From assembly GCA_003520455.1 (NCBI GenBank), contig DOUV01000694.1:1-5649 (forward strand): DNA of 5,649 bases, in the 5' to 3' direction. The notes under the pieces were generated by a model, which saw nothing but the letters and a program-made list of their open reading frames with translations, had not been told where the DNA came from and did no database searches. Made by a program: the position numbers and the translations under genes. Positions 1 through 4,442 of the stretch are shown here, piece after piece (the first letter of the stretch is position 1; every line of letters starts with the position of its first letter). Source of the DNA: Chloroflexota bacterium (lineage in GTDB: Bacteria > Chloroflexota > Anaerolineae > Ardenticatenales > Ardenticatenaceae).

Positions 1-111
1 AACTTTTTGCTACCTACTTAGAACGCCGCTGACGCCTTCCAGCCCAGCGGCCGGCGCGCATGTGGTTGATGTCACTCTCATCGAGAGGAGTGAGGCGGTT
101 GTGGTGTGCCC

Positions 112-154
112 CGCCTCTGGGAGCCCGGGCGTCCCGCCCGGGCTCCCAGAGGCG
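112..154. repeat. Perfect 20-bp inverted repeat with a 3-nt loop (GC-rich hairpin)
   Basis: The arms at 112-131 and 135-154 are exact reverse complements over 20 bp and are separated by TCC. The core reads GGGCG-TCC-CGCCC. No T-run follows on either strand, so it does not look like a standard intrinsic terminator. A perfect hairpin of this length in non-coding DNA is typical of dispersed intergenic palindromes, and I have an uncertain recollection of similar GGGCGTCCCGCCC-cored elements in GC-rich environmental bacteria. Only one copy is present in this window, so membership of a repeat family is inference. Confidence 0.8.
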
Positions 155-208
155 CCGGCCCCAATAATCCACGCAGCACACGGCTGTTCCCCGGCGGAAT
201 TCCTGTCA

Positions 209-237
209 TTGCTGGAACCCATCTTGTGGCCTACAAT
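209..237 (+). promoter_or_regulatory. Possible sigma-70-type promoter for the Mut7-C gene
   Basis: TACAAT at 232-237 matches the -10 consensus at five of six positions. TTGCTG at 209-214 is a weak -35 (three of six), and the spacer is the ideal 17 bp. Transcription would start near 244, just before the start codon at 254, giving a very short leader. The -10 overlaps the alternative ATG at 236, which would argue against that ATG being used. This is a pattern match only. Confidence 0.3.
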
Positions 238-253
238 GAATCTGAGGTCACAG

Positions 254-1036
254 ATGAGACAGGCACACTTCCGTTTCTACGCCGAACTGAATGACTTCCT
301 TCCGCCGGATCGACGAAAGCGGACCTTCTCGCATCAATTCGTGGGGCGCGTATCGGCCAAGGATATGATCGAAGCGTTCGGGGTTCCACACACGGAGGTC
401 GACCTGATCCTGGCAAACGGCGAATCCGTGGACTTCTCCTATCTCGTACAGGACGGTGATCGGGTGAGCGTCTATCCCGTGTTTGAATCGATCGACATCA
501 CGCCGCTCGTGCGCGTTCGTCCCCACCCACTCCGCGAGGTCCGCTTCGTTCTCGACACTCACCTGGGCAAGTTGGCAACCTACCTGCGACTGCTGGGCTT
601 CGACACCCTCTATCGGAACGACTTCTCAGATGAAGAACTGGCCCAACTCTCGAGCAGCGAAGGACGGATTTTACTCACCCGCGATCGCGGCCTCCTGAAG
701 CACAGTCGGGTCACCCATGGATACTATGTGAGGGACACGGCCCCCCGTCGCCAACTGGGGGAGGTGCTGCGGCGCTTCGACTTGTTCGGGTCCCTGGCCC
801 CGCTTCAACGCTGTCTACGCTGCAATACTCTGCTGCAACCAGTCGCGAAGGAAGTCATCAGCGACCGTCTGCCGCCCAGGACGAAGCAGTATTACCATGA
901 GTTCCGCATCTGTCAGGGATGTGGCCGGATCTACTGGAAAGGATCGCACTACAAACGTATGCTGCAGTTGATCGGCAGTGTTCTGCAAGGCAAACGGTCG
1001 GGCGAGCGCTTCCCCGATGATGATGACCTGCTGTGA
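254..1036 (+). CDS. Mut7-C ubiquitin-like / RNase domain protein with zinc ribbon
   Basis: The 260-residue product has three parts. Residues 1-80 form a ubiquitin-like (beta-grasp) domain of the Mut7-C_ub type (FRFYAELNDFLPP at 6-18, then GDRVSVYPVFE at 68-78). Residues from about 96 form a PIN-like Mut7-C RNase domain (FVLDTHLGKLATYLRLLGFD at 98-117, LLTRDRGLL at 140-148). D101, E127/E128 and D144 are candidate metal-binding acids. A zinc ribbon is formed by C187-x2-C190 and C220-x2-C223. The tail is acidic (DDDDLL). The fold is known from the C-terminus of eukaryotic Mut7 exonuclease, and the bacterial proteins are thought to be RNases acting in RNA or toxin-type processes; the substrate is unknown. 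I chose ATG 254 because GAGG at 244-247 lies 6 nt upstream and the family motif begins at once. An in-frame ATG at 236 lacks a ribosome binding site. The gene stands alone, convergent with glutamate dehydrogenase. No cysteine or acidic key residue appears to be missing. Confidence 0.92.
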   Translation: MRQAHFRFYAELNDFLPPDRRKRTFSHQFVGRVSAKDMIEAFGVPHTEVDLILANGESVDFSYLVQDGDRVSVYPVFESIDITPLVRVRPHPLREVRFVLDTHLGKLATYLRLLGFDTLYRNDFSDEELAQLSSSEGRILLTRDRGLLKHSRVTHGYYVRDTAPRRQLGEVLRRFDLFGSLAPLQRCLRCNTLLQPVAKEVISDRLPPRTKQYYHEFRICQGCGRIYWKGSHYKRMLQLIGSVLQGKRSGERFPDDDDLL

Positions 1037-1338
1037 GACCACCGCCCGTACGAGGTCCTCGCAGCCCAAGACCCGAGCACCTGATGCACGATCCACACCC
1101 GGACGATTCCCTTCGGCAGATCCGCGATCCGGCTCGAGCCGGCGATGGAGGGATCAGCAGCTTTGCCGAAGCAGGTGCCGGGCGTTGAGATGCACCGCAG
1201 GACGCCGCATGTGTGTTGGGGCGCCGGTATTCTCGTGTCGACCAAATCGGAGCCGCCTGCAGGAACAAGGTGCCACGCACTTCGGAAAGTGCGTGGCACC
1301 TTCCACCTCTTACCGAGTGGTCAGGCCATCCAGGTCGG
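1037..1338. other. 302-bp intergenic gap between convergent genes
   Basis: This stretch separates the stop of the Mut7-C gene from the stop of the glutamate dehydrogenase gene. I find no recognisable gene or gene remnant in six frames. The longest frames here are overlaps from neighbouring coding sequence. It contains a 14-bp perfect palindrome at 1129-1142 (CCGGCTCGAGCCGG) and the 36-nt inverted repeat at 1267-1302. No T-tract terminator is evident for either gene, so the 1267-1302 hairpin is the best structural candidate for stopping transcription from both sides. Confidence 0.6.
1267..1302. repeat. Dispersed palindromic repeat, copy 1 (perfect hairpin)
   Basis: The arms at 1267-1282 and 1287-1302 are exact 16-bp reverse complements around a CGGA tetraloop. 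The core GCACTTCGGAAAGTGCGT reappears identically in the imperfect copy at 4285-4315, so this is a repeated element and not a one-off terminator. It lies 36 nt past the glutamate dehydrogenase stop, between convergent genes, where a hairpin could act as a bidirectional transcription barrier or 3'-end stabiliser. There is no long T-run on either side. Confidence 0.85.
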
Positions 1339-2628
1339 TCAGGGGTAGATACCGCGAATCATTGCCGCTTTGGCCACGCGATCGATTGCCCGAATGTAGG
1401 CAGCTGTGCGCATGCTCACCTTCTTCTCACGAGCGACTTTGAGCACGGCGTCGAAGCTACTGACGAGGACCTGGTGGAGTCGCTCGTTGATCTCCTCCTC
1501 GGTCCAAAAGAACTGTTGTAGATCCTGGACCCACTCGAAGTAGGACACCGTCACGCCGCCGGCGTTACACAGGATATCCGGAATGACAAAGATGCCACGC
1601 TCGCGTAGAACGTCGTCGGCATCGGGCGTGGTTGGCCCGTTGGCGGCCTCGGCCACTAGCTTTGCCCGGACGCGCCCCACGTTAGCAGCGATGATCTGGT
1701 TTTCGAGCGCGGCAGGTACCAGCACATCACACCTCAACTCCAACAACTCCTGGTTCGTTACTGGATCAGCCTCAGGATAGTCGATGACTGAACCGGTCTC
1801 GTGCTTGTGGTGCAGTACATCGCGGGCATCCAGCCCGTGCGGGTTGTAGATGCCGCCCTTGGAATCGCTGACGGCCAGAATGCGAGCCCCGGCATCCTGC
1901 AGCAGGTAGGCGGCCACCGATCCGGCATTTCCGTACCCTTGCACCACCACCGCAGCCCCCGCGATGGGGATGTTGAGCAGTTGCATCACCCGAAGAGTGG
2001 TGCACATCACTCCGCGACCGGTCGCCTCACTGCGCCCCAACGACCCACCGATCTCGACCGGCTTCCCGGTCACGACGGCCGGCGTGGTGTAGCCACGATG
2101 CATAGAGTACGTGTCCATGATCCAGGCCATGATCTGTGGATTCGTATTCACGTCGGGGGCCGGAATATCGCCTTCAGGGTTCATCAGGATGCTGATCTCG
2201 GTGGCGTACCGGCGAGTGAGTTTTTGGAGTTCGGTCTGGGACAGCTTCTGAGGATCGCAAACCACGCCTCCCTTGGCGCCGCCAAAGGGGAGGCCGACTG
2301 TCGCGCATTTCCACGTCATCCACATCGCCAGCGCTCGGACCTCGTCGAGCGTAACGTCGGGATGGTAACGGATTCCTCCCTTGGTCGGCCCAAGAACGGC
2401 GTTGTGATGAACCCGATAGCCAGTGAATACCCGGATCGAGCCATCGTCCATCCGGACCGGGAAGTGCACGATCAGCTCACGCTTGGGCTCACGCAACATC
2501 TCGCGCACCCCATCCTCCAGGACCAGATAGGCCGCCGCACGGTCAAACTGCTCCCGCGCGACGTCCCAGGGATTGGGTTTTTCTTGCACAACGGGTCTGT
2601 CGAGCTGCAAAACAGCATCACGAATCAT
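1339..2628 (-). CDS. gdhA: Glutamate dehydrogenase (Glu/Leu/Phe/Val dehydrogenase family)
   Basis: The 429-residue enzyme catalyses reversible NAD(P)-dependent oxidative deamination of glutamate to 2-oxoglutarate and ammonium in the cytoplasm, linking nitrogen assimilation to the TCA cycle. It has the usual length of the hexameric class. The substrate domain shows [11 protein letters not shown] (80-90, K83), MTWKCA (104-109, K107) and [10 protein letters not shown] (112-121) with the catalytic lysine K119. D159 in PEGDIPAPD is the matching proton-transfer acid. The dinucleotide-binding domain starts with [11 protein letters not shown] (227-237, GxGNxG). [12 protein letters not shown] (357-368) carries the conserved serine of glutamate-specific members. 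Cofactor preference cannot be read safely: AVSDS at 252-256 occurs in enzymes of both kinds. AAGGAGG at 2636-2642, 7 nt before the ATG, fixes the start. The ATG overlaps the stop of the preceding pentapeptide gene (ATGA), so the two are one operon. All key residues are present. Confidence 0.97.
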   Translation of the reverse strand: MIRDAVLQLDRPVVQEKPNPWDVAREQFDRAAAYLVLEDGVREMLREPKRELIVHFPVRMDDGSIRVFTGYRVHHNAVLGPTKGGIRYHPDVTLDEVRALAMWMTWKCATVGLPFGGAKGGVVCDPQKLSQTELQKLTRRYATEISILMNPEGDIPAPDVNTNPQIMAWIMDTYSMHRGYTTPAVVTGKPVEIGGSLGRSEATGRGVMCTTLRVMQLLNIPIAGAAVVVQGYGNAGSVAAYLLQDAGARILAVSDSKGGIYNPHGLDARDVLHHKHETGSVIDYPEADPVTNQELLELRCDVLVPAALENQIIAANVGRVRAKLVAEAANGPTTPDADDVLRERGIFVIPDILCNAGGVTVSYFEWVQDLQQFFWTEEEINERLHQVLVSSFDAVLKVAREKKVSMRTAAYIRAIDRVAKAAMIRGIYP

Positions 2629-2903
2629 GGGTGATCCTCCTTGACGGCGCGCATGCTGCCGTCACAGTCGGGTATCGTTCCGATCCTGCGCCAGGAATTG
2701 GTGCTGCTCAGGTCTGCACCCCGTAAGTCGGCCGCGCTCAGGTCGGCCATAGTCAGATCGACGCCACTCAGGTCAGCCCAACTGAAGTCGGCTCCGATGA
2801 GATCGGCCGCGGGCACAATGGTATGGCCTCTGACTTCTATGGCGTCCTCCTTTTCAGTCGTAGGTGAACCGCGTGATTGCTCTGGATCGTCGAGCTGAGT
2901 CAT
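2625..2903 (-). CDS. Small pentapeptide-repeat protein
   Basis: The 92-residue protein has a charged N-terminal stretch (1-32). Seven uninterrupted pentapeptide repeats follow at residues 33-67 ([35 protein letters not shown]), matching the A(D/N)LXX consensus. A non-repetitive, charged tail runs from 68 to 92. Such repeats fold as a right-handed quadrilateral beta-helix with four repeats per turn, so this one makes fewer than two turns and may need to oligomerise or bind a partner. No signal peptide or membrane segment is seen. I chose ATG 2903 because GGGAG at 2911-2915 sits 7 nt upstream. A longer in-frame ATG at 2942 starts inside a terminator stem and has no ribosome binding site. The gene ends in an ATGA overlap with glutamate dehydrogenase, suggesting coupled synthesis. 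The biochemical role is unknown; many small pentapeptide proteins have no assigned function. Confidence 0.85.
   Translation of the reverse strand: MTQLDDPEQSRGSPTTEKEDAIEVRGHTIVPAADLIGADFSWADLSGVDLTMADLSAADLRGADLSSTNSWRRIGTIPDCDGSMRAVKEDHP
2636..2642 (-). promoter_or_regulatory. Strong ribosome binding site of glutamate dehydrogenase, inside the upstream gene
   Basis: AAGGAGG on the minus strand lies 7 nt before the glutamate dehydrogenase ATG and within the last codons of the pentapeptide-repeat gene. Together with the ATGA overlap it allows both re-initiation by ribosomes finishing the upstream gene and fresh initiation at high rate. Confidence 0.85.
2703..2807 (-). repeat. Degenerate 15-nt coding tandem repeat (pentapeptide units)
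   Basis: Seven consecutive 15-nt units encode the pentapeptides. On the plus strand the recurring core is approximately CTCAGGTCGGCC. The units have diverged at DNA level while keeping the A-D-L pattern, which suggests selection on the protein fold and not a recent slippage expansion. Confidence 0.7.
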
Positions 2904-2919
2904 CGATTCACTCCCGAAC

Positions 2920-2948
2920 AAAAAAAGCCCCGACCGGGTCATCGGGGC
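2920..2948 (-). terminator. Intrinsic terminator in the leader of the pentapeptide-gdh operon
   Basis: On the minus strand GCCCCGA (2948-2942) pairs with TCGGGGC (2933-2927) around an 8-nt loop and is followed at once by seven T residues (2926-2920). This is a textbook Rho-independent terminator. Only 16 nt separate the T-run from the pentapeptide ATG at 2903, and the ribosome binding site starts 4 nt after the run. Nothing resembling a -10 box fits downstream of it, so transcripts of the operon apparently have to cross it. It could be the end of the upstream ATPase/stress-protein transcript with read-through, or a regulated attenuator. Confidence 0.85.
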
Positions 2949-2988
2949 GTGTTGCGGTTTCGTAATGAATTATGGACCCCCACGACCC
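2936..2988 (-). promoter_or_regulatory. Candidate antiterminator competing with the leader terminator
   Basis: On the minus strand GGGTCGTGGGG (2988-2978) can pair with CCCCGATGACCC (2947-2936). The duplex has eleven pairs (one G-U) with a single bulged G, and closes a loop of about 30 nt. The second segment covers most of the left arm and much of the loop of the terminator hairpin, so the two structures exclude each other. Further upstream TTCCCAC (3032-3026) could pair with GTGGGGG (2983-2977), five Watson-Crick and two G-U pairs, and release the terminator. The pairings are visible in the sequence; that they regulate anything is inference. No known riboswitch class or T-box is recognised. 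Confidence 0.4.
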
Positions 2989-3045
2989 TGTCGCTGAGGC
3001 CGCCGCAGGCGGGCCGCGGAGGAAGGTGGGAAGGTGACTGATCCT

Positions 3046-3051
3046 ATGATA
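3046..3051 (-). promoter_or_regulatory. Possible -10 box for the pentapeptide-gdh operon
   Basis: TATCAT on the minus strand matches the -10 consensus at five of six positions. The -35 is poor: CTTACT at 17 bp, or TTGCTT at a long 20-bp spacing. Transcription would begin near 3039 and give a leader of about 135 nt that includes the antiterminator and terminator. Weak evidence on its own. Confidence 0.22.
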
Positions 3052-3102
3052 CGCCGGAGAAAGAGCGAAGTAAGCAACGAGACTTCACCAAAAGTGCGTG
3101 AC

Positions 3103-3162
3103 AAAAAGCACCCGGCGCGGCGACCCAGTATAGACACGCGGCCCGCGCCGGTCACCGGCGCG
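3103..3162 (-). terminator. Stop-codon hairpin and overlapping terminator-like hairpin after the stress-protein gene
   Basis: Two hairpins share a strand. In the first, CGCGCCGG (3162-3155) pairs perfectly with CCGGCGCG (3151-3144), and the three loop bases are the TGA stop codon itself. In the second, CCGGCGCGG (3151-3143) pairs perfectly with CCGCGCCGG (3120-3112) across a 22-nt loop, followed by GTGC and five T residues (3107-3103). The second has the layout of an intrinsic terminator with a large loop and a short T-run. Because 3144-3151 belongs to both, only one can form at a time. Confidence 0.5.
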
Positions 3163-3610
3163 CATAATTCTTCACGACCAACACCGGGCAATGGGCGAAC
3201 TCAATCACCCGTTCGGTGACGGAGCCGATGAGGATGCGGCGCGGACCACGGCGGCCGACGTGGCCCATGACGATGAGATCCACCGACAATTCGTCCGCGA
3301 CGGCGACGATCTCCTGGTGGGGCTCGCCCTCTCGAATCGCCACGTGGATCTCCACACCCTCCTGGCGGGCCAACTCCTCCAGGTAGGCCAGGAAGTGCCG
3401 GCCAGTCTCCTCTAACTCGCGCCGCACCTCCGGTTCTCGTCGCTCGCTGAACCGGGTCAGCTCCTCGAGCACCAGCCTGTCGATTACATAGAGCAGCGTC
3501 ACGCGGGTGCCAAAGGTCCGGGCCATACGAAACGCCAGCTGCGCGGCCTGGATGGACCCCTCAGAGCCGTCGCTGGGGACCAGGAAGTGACCGAACAGGG
3601 ACTCAGTCAT
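3152..3610 (-). CDS. Universal stress protein, UspA family (ATP-binding type)
   Basis: The 152-residue protein is one complete Usp domain, the usual length for single-domain members. It begins with the first beta strand and conserved aspartate (FLVPSDGSEGS, 9-19, D14). Strand two is RVTLLYVID (36-44). A long helical insert rich in Arg and Glu spans about 45-85. The nucleotide-binding motif G-2x-G-9x-G-S is intact (G116, G119, G129, S130), and CPVLVVK (141-147) is the last strand. The intact motif places it with ATP-binding Usp proteins, not the non-binding E. coli UspA type. Such proteins are cytoplasmic and respond to energy or growth stress. ATG 3610 is preceded by GGAGGAGG at 3617-3624, 6 nt away. 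The first 8 bp overlap the end of the ATPase subunit D gene, so it is translated from the ATPase transcript. A longer in-frame start at 3754 would lie wholly within the D gene and adds nothing Usp-like. Confidence 0.95.
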   Translation of the reverse strand: MTESLFGHFLVPSDGSEGSIQAAQLAFRMARTFGTRVTLLYVIDRLVLEELTRFSERREPEVRRELEETGRHFLAYLEELARQEGVEIHVAIREGEPHQEIVAVADELSVDLIVMGHVGRRGPRRILIGSVTERVIEFAHCPVLVVKNYARR

Positions 3611-4262
3611 GGTGCGCCTCCTCCGGGGATACGCCCCGCCGTGCCTTGACGCGCTTGGCGTGCACGAAGGCTTCGCGTTCTTGTTCCTCCAGCACCTGGG
3701 CGATGGCGTGCAGCGTGGCCTCGTATTGGGGAATGAAGTTGTGTTCCAGTGCATTGACGCGGCGCTGCGTCTTCCGCAGTTCCACCGCCAGGCGCCAGGC
3801 CGTAGTGACCGCCTCAGCCAGGTGGCCGAGCAACTCGGCCACCTCCCGCCAGCGCTCGCGCGCCTCGTCCAACGATGCGCTGGTATCTCCCAGGCCGTAC
3901 GGAAGAGGCAGCGCCGTCACCTCCACCTGCACGATGGGCACCGCGACGCCCATGACACTGCGCGGGGCAACCTGCGCATTCACTTCGCCGCCGCGCGCCA
4001 GGCCGATCCAATGCAGGCGCTCAACGCCCATGCTCATACGGGCTTCCTGGAGGACCTCGTAGGCGGTCTGGAAGCAGAGCCGCGCCTCCCGTTCCACTGC
4101 CTCCGCATCGTCAATCATCTCCAGGAGTTCGCGCGCCAGGACTTCGCGCTTACGCTGCAGGAGGTCGTAGCCCTCCCGCGCCTGGTCCAACTCCTCGCGG
4201 AGGCGCAGCAGGTTACTGCGCGTGGGCGGAACCTTGAGCAATTCGGGCCGCGTCCCCTCCAT
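3603..4262 (-). CDS. atpD: V/A-type ATP synthase subunit D (central stalk)
   Basis: The 219-residue subunit forms, with subunit F, the central rotor shaft that turns inside the A3B3 head and couples ATP synthesis or hydrolysis to ion movement through the membrane ring. The N-terminus has the family pattern VPPTRSNLLRLREEL (11-25), followed by a long helix to about residue 75. A beta-containing middle section runs from about 80 to 125. A second long helix covers about 130-205 and includes the hallmark LRKTQRRVNALEHNFIP (162-178). The two antiparallel helices make the coiled-coil shaft. Length is normal for the family (about 200-225). The start ATG has GTGAGG at 4271-4276, 8 nt upstream. B followed by D is the order seen in bacterial operons such as that of Thermus. 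Unusually, a 180-bp gap with a repeat separates it from B. Its end overlaps the stress-protein start by 8 bp. Confidence 0.95.
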   Translation of the reverse strand: MEGTRPELLKVPPTRSNLLRLREELDQAREGYDLLQRKREVLARELLEMIDDAEAVEREARLCFQTAYEVLQEARMSMGVERLHWIGLARGGEVNAQVAPRSVMGVAVPIVQVEVTALPLPYGLGDTSASLDEARERWREVAELLGHLAEAVTTAWRLAVELRKTQRRVNALEHNFIPQYEATLHAIAQVLEEQEREAFVHAKRVKARRGVSPEEAHHD

Positions 4263-4284
4263 GCGTCAGGCCTCACTCTCAGTC

Positions 4285-4315
4285 AGGTGCGCACTTCGGA
4301 AAGTGCGTCGCACCT
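4285..4315. repeat. Dispersed palindromic repeat, copy 2 (degenerate)
   Basis: The element shares the 18-nt core GCACTTCGGAAAGTGCGT and both outer ends (AGGTGC, GCACCT) with the perfect copy at 1267-1302. It has lost a triplet from the left arm and carries one G-to-C change in the right arm. The hairpin still forms twelve pairs with a 3-nt bulge. It ends 23 nt before the subunit D start codon and 9 nt before its ribosome binding site on the minus-strand transcript, so it could affect D translation or transcript processing. Confidence 0.75.
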
Positions 4316-4365
4316 CCACCCCGGCCAGGCGCACCGTATTCCAATAAGAGCAACGTATGTTTGTC

Positions 4366-4395
4366 ACTGTATCCAGCCACTGCACCTCGTTTCAA
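4366..4395 (-). promoter_or_regulatory. Possible internal promoter for subunit D and stress-protein genes
   Basis: On the minus strand TTGAAA (4395-4390) matches the -35 consensus at five of six positions. It is followed after 18 bp by TACAGT (4371-4366), which matches the -10 at four of six. It lies in the B-D gap and would give D and the stress protein their own transcript with a leader of about 100 nt containing the palindromic repeat. Pattern match only. Confidence 0.3.
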
Positions 4396-4442
4396 CGCAG
4401 AAACAATGCCTACTCTCCCGGTCACCTCTTCTGCTCCGTCTG

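Larger units (their letters stand above)
1..253. other. Non-coding region upstream of the Mut7-C gene
   Basis: I see no convincing gene in this stretch. The Mut7-C reading frame stays open back to a GTG at 62. Using that start would mean translating a perfect palindrome into a Pro/Gly-rich segment with no resemblance to the family, so I treat it as untranslated. The stretch holds the GC-rich hairpin at 112-154 and a possible promoter at 209-237. An antisense frame covering 10-222 has the same palindrome problem and no recognisable product. Confidence 0.6.
4263..4442. other. 180-bp spacer between ATPase B and D genes
   Basis: No gene is visible here. A gap this long is uncommon inside a V/A-ATPase operon, where genes usually abut. 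It contains the degenerate palindromic repeat at 4285-4315 and a possible internal promoter at 4366-4395. Confidence 0.6.

Noticed and set aside
62..253. N-terminal extension of the Mut7-C frame starting at GTG 62 or ATG 236
   Set aside because: It would translate a perfect palindrome and adds no family-like sequence. The GAGG site is placed for ATG 254, where the conserved domain begins.
1129..1142. 14-bp palindrome CCGGCTCGAGCCGG as an operator or terminator
   Set aside because: It has no loop or T-run and lies between convergent gene ends with no promoter nearby. It could easily be chance in GC-rich DNA.
1084..1188. Short plus-strand open frame of 34 codons in the convergent gap
   Set aside because: It has no clear ribosome binding site and no recognisable product, and it is too short to distinguish from chance.
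1801..2634. Plus-strand open frame of 277 codons opposite glutamate dehydrogenase
   Set aside because: It lies wholly antisense to a complete enzyme gene and has no recognisable domains. It is a GC-bias shadow.
2625..2903. Pentapeptide protein as a Qnr/MfpA-like gyrase-protecting DNA mimic
   Set aside because: Those proteins have about 180-220 residues and many helical turns. Seven repeats are too few, and the context is glutamate dehydrogenase.
2904..2942. Longer start (ATG 2942) for the pentapeptide-repeat gene
   Set aside because: The ATG lies inside the terminator stem with no ribosome binding site, and the added residues are encoded by the stem and T-run.
2934..2981. Possible leader peptide beginning at a GTG near 2983 and stopping in the terminator loop
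   Set aside because: It has no convincing ribosome binding site and no run of regulatory codons, so it cannot be supported as an attenuation peptide.
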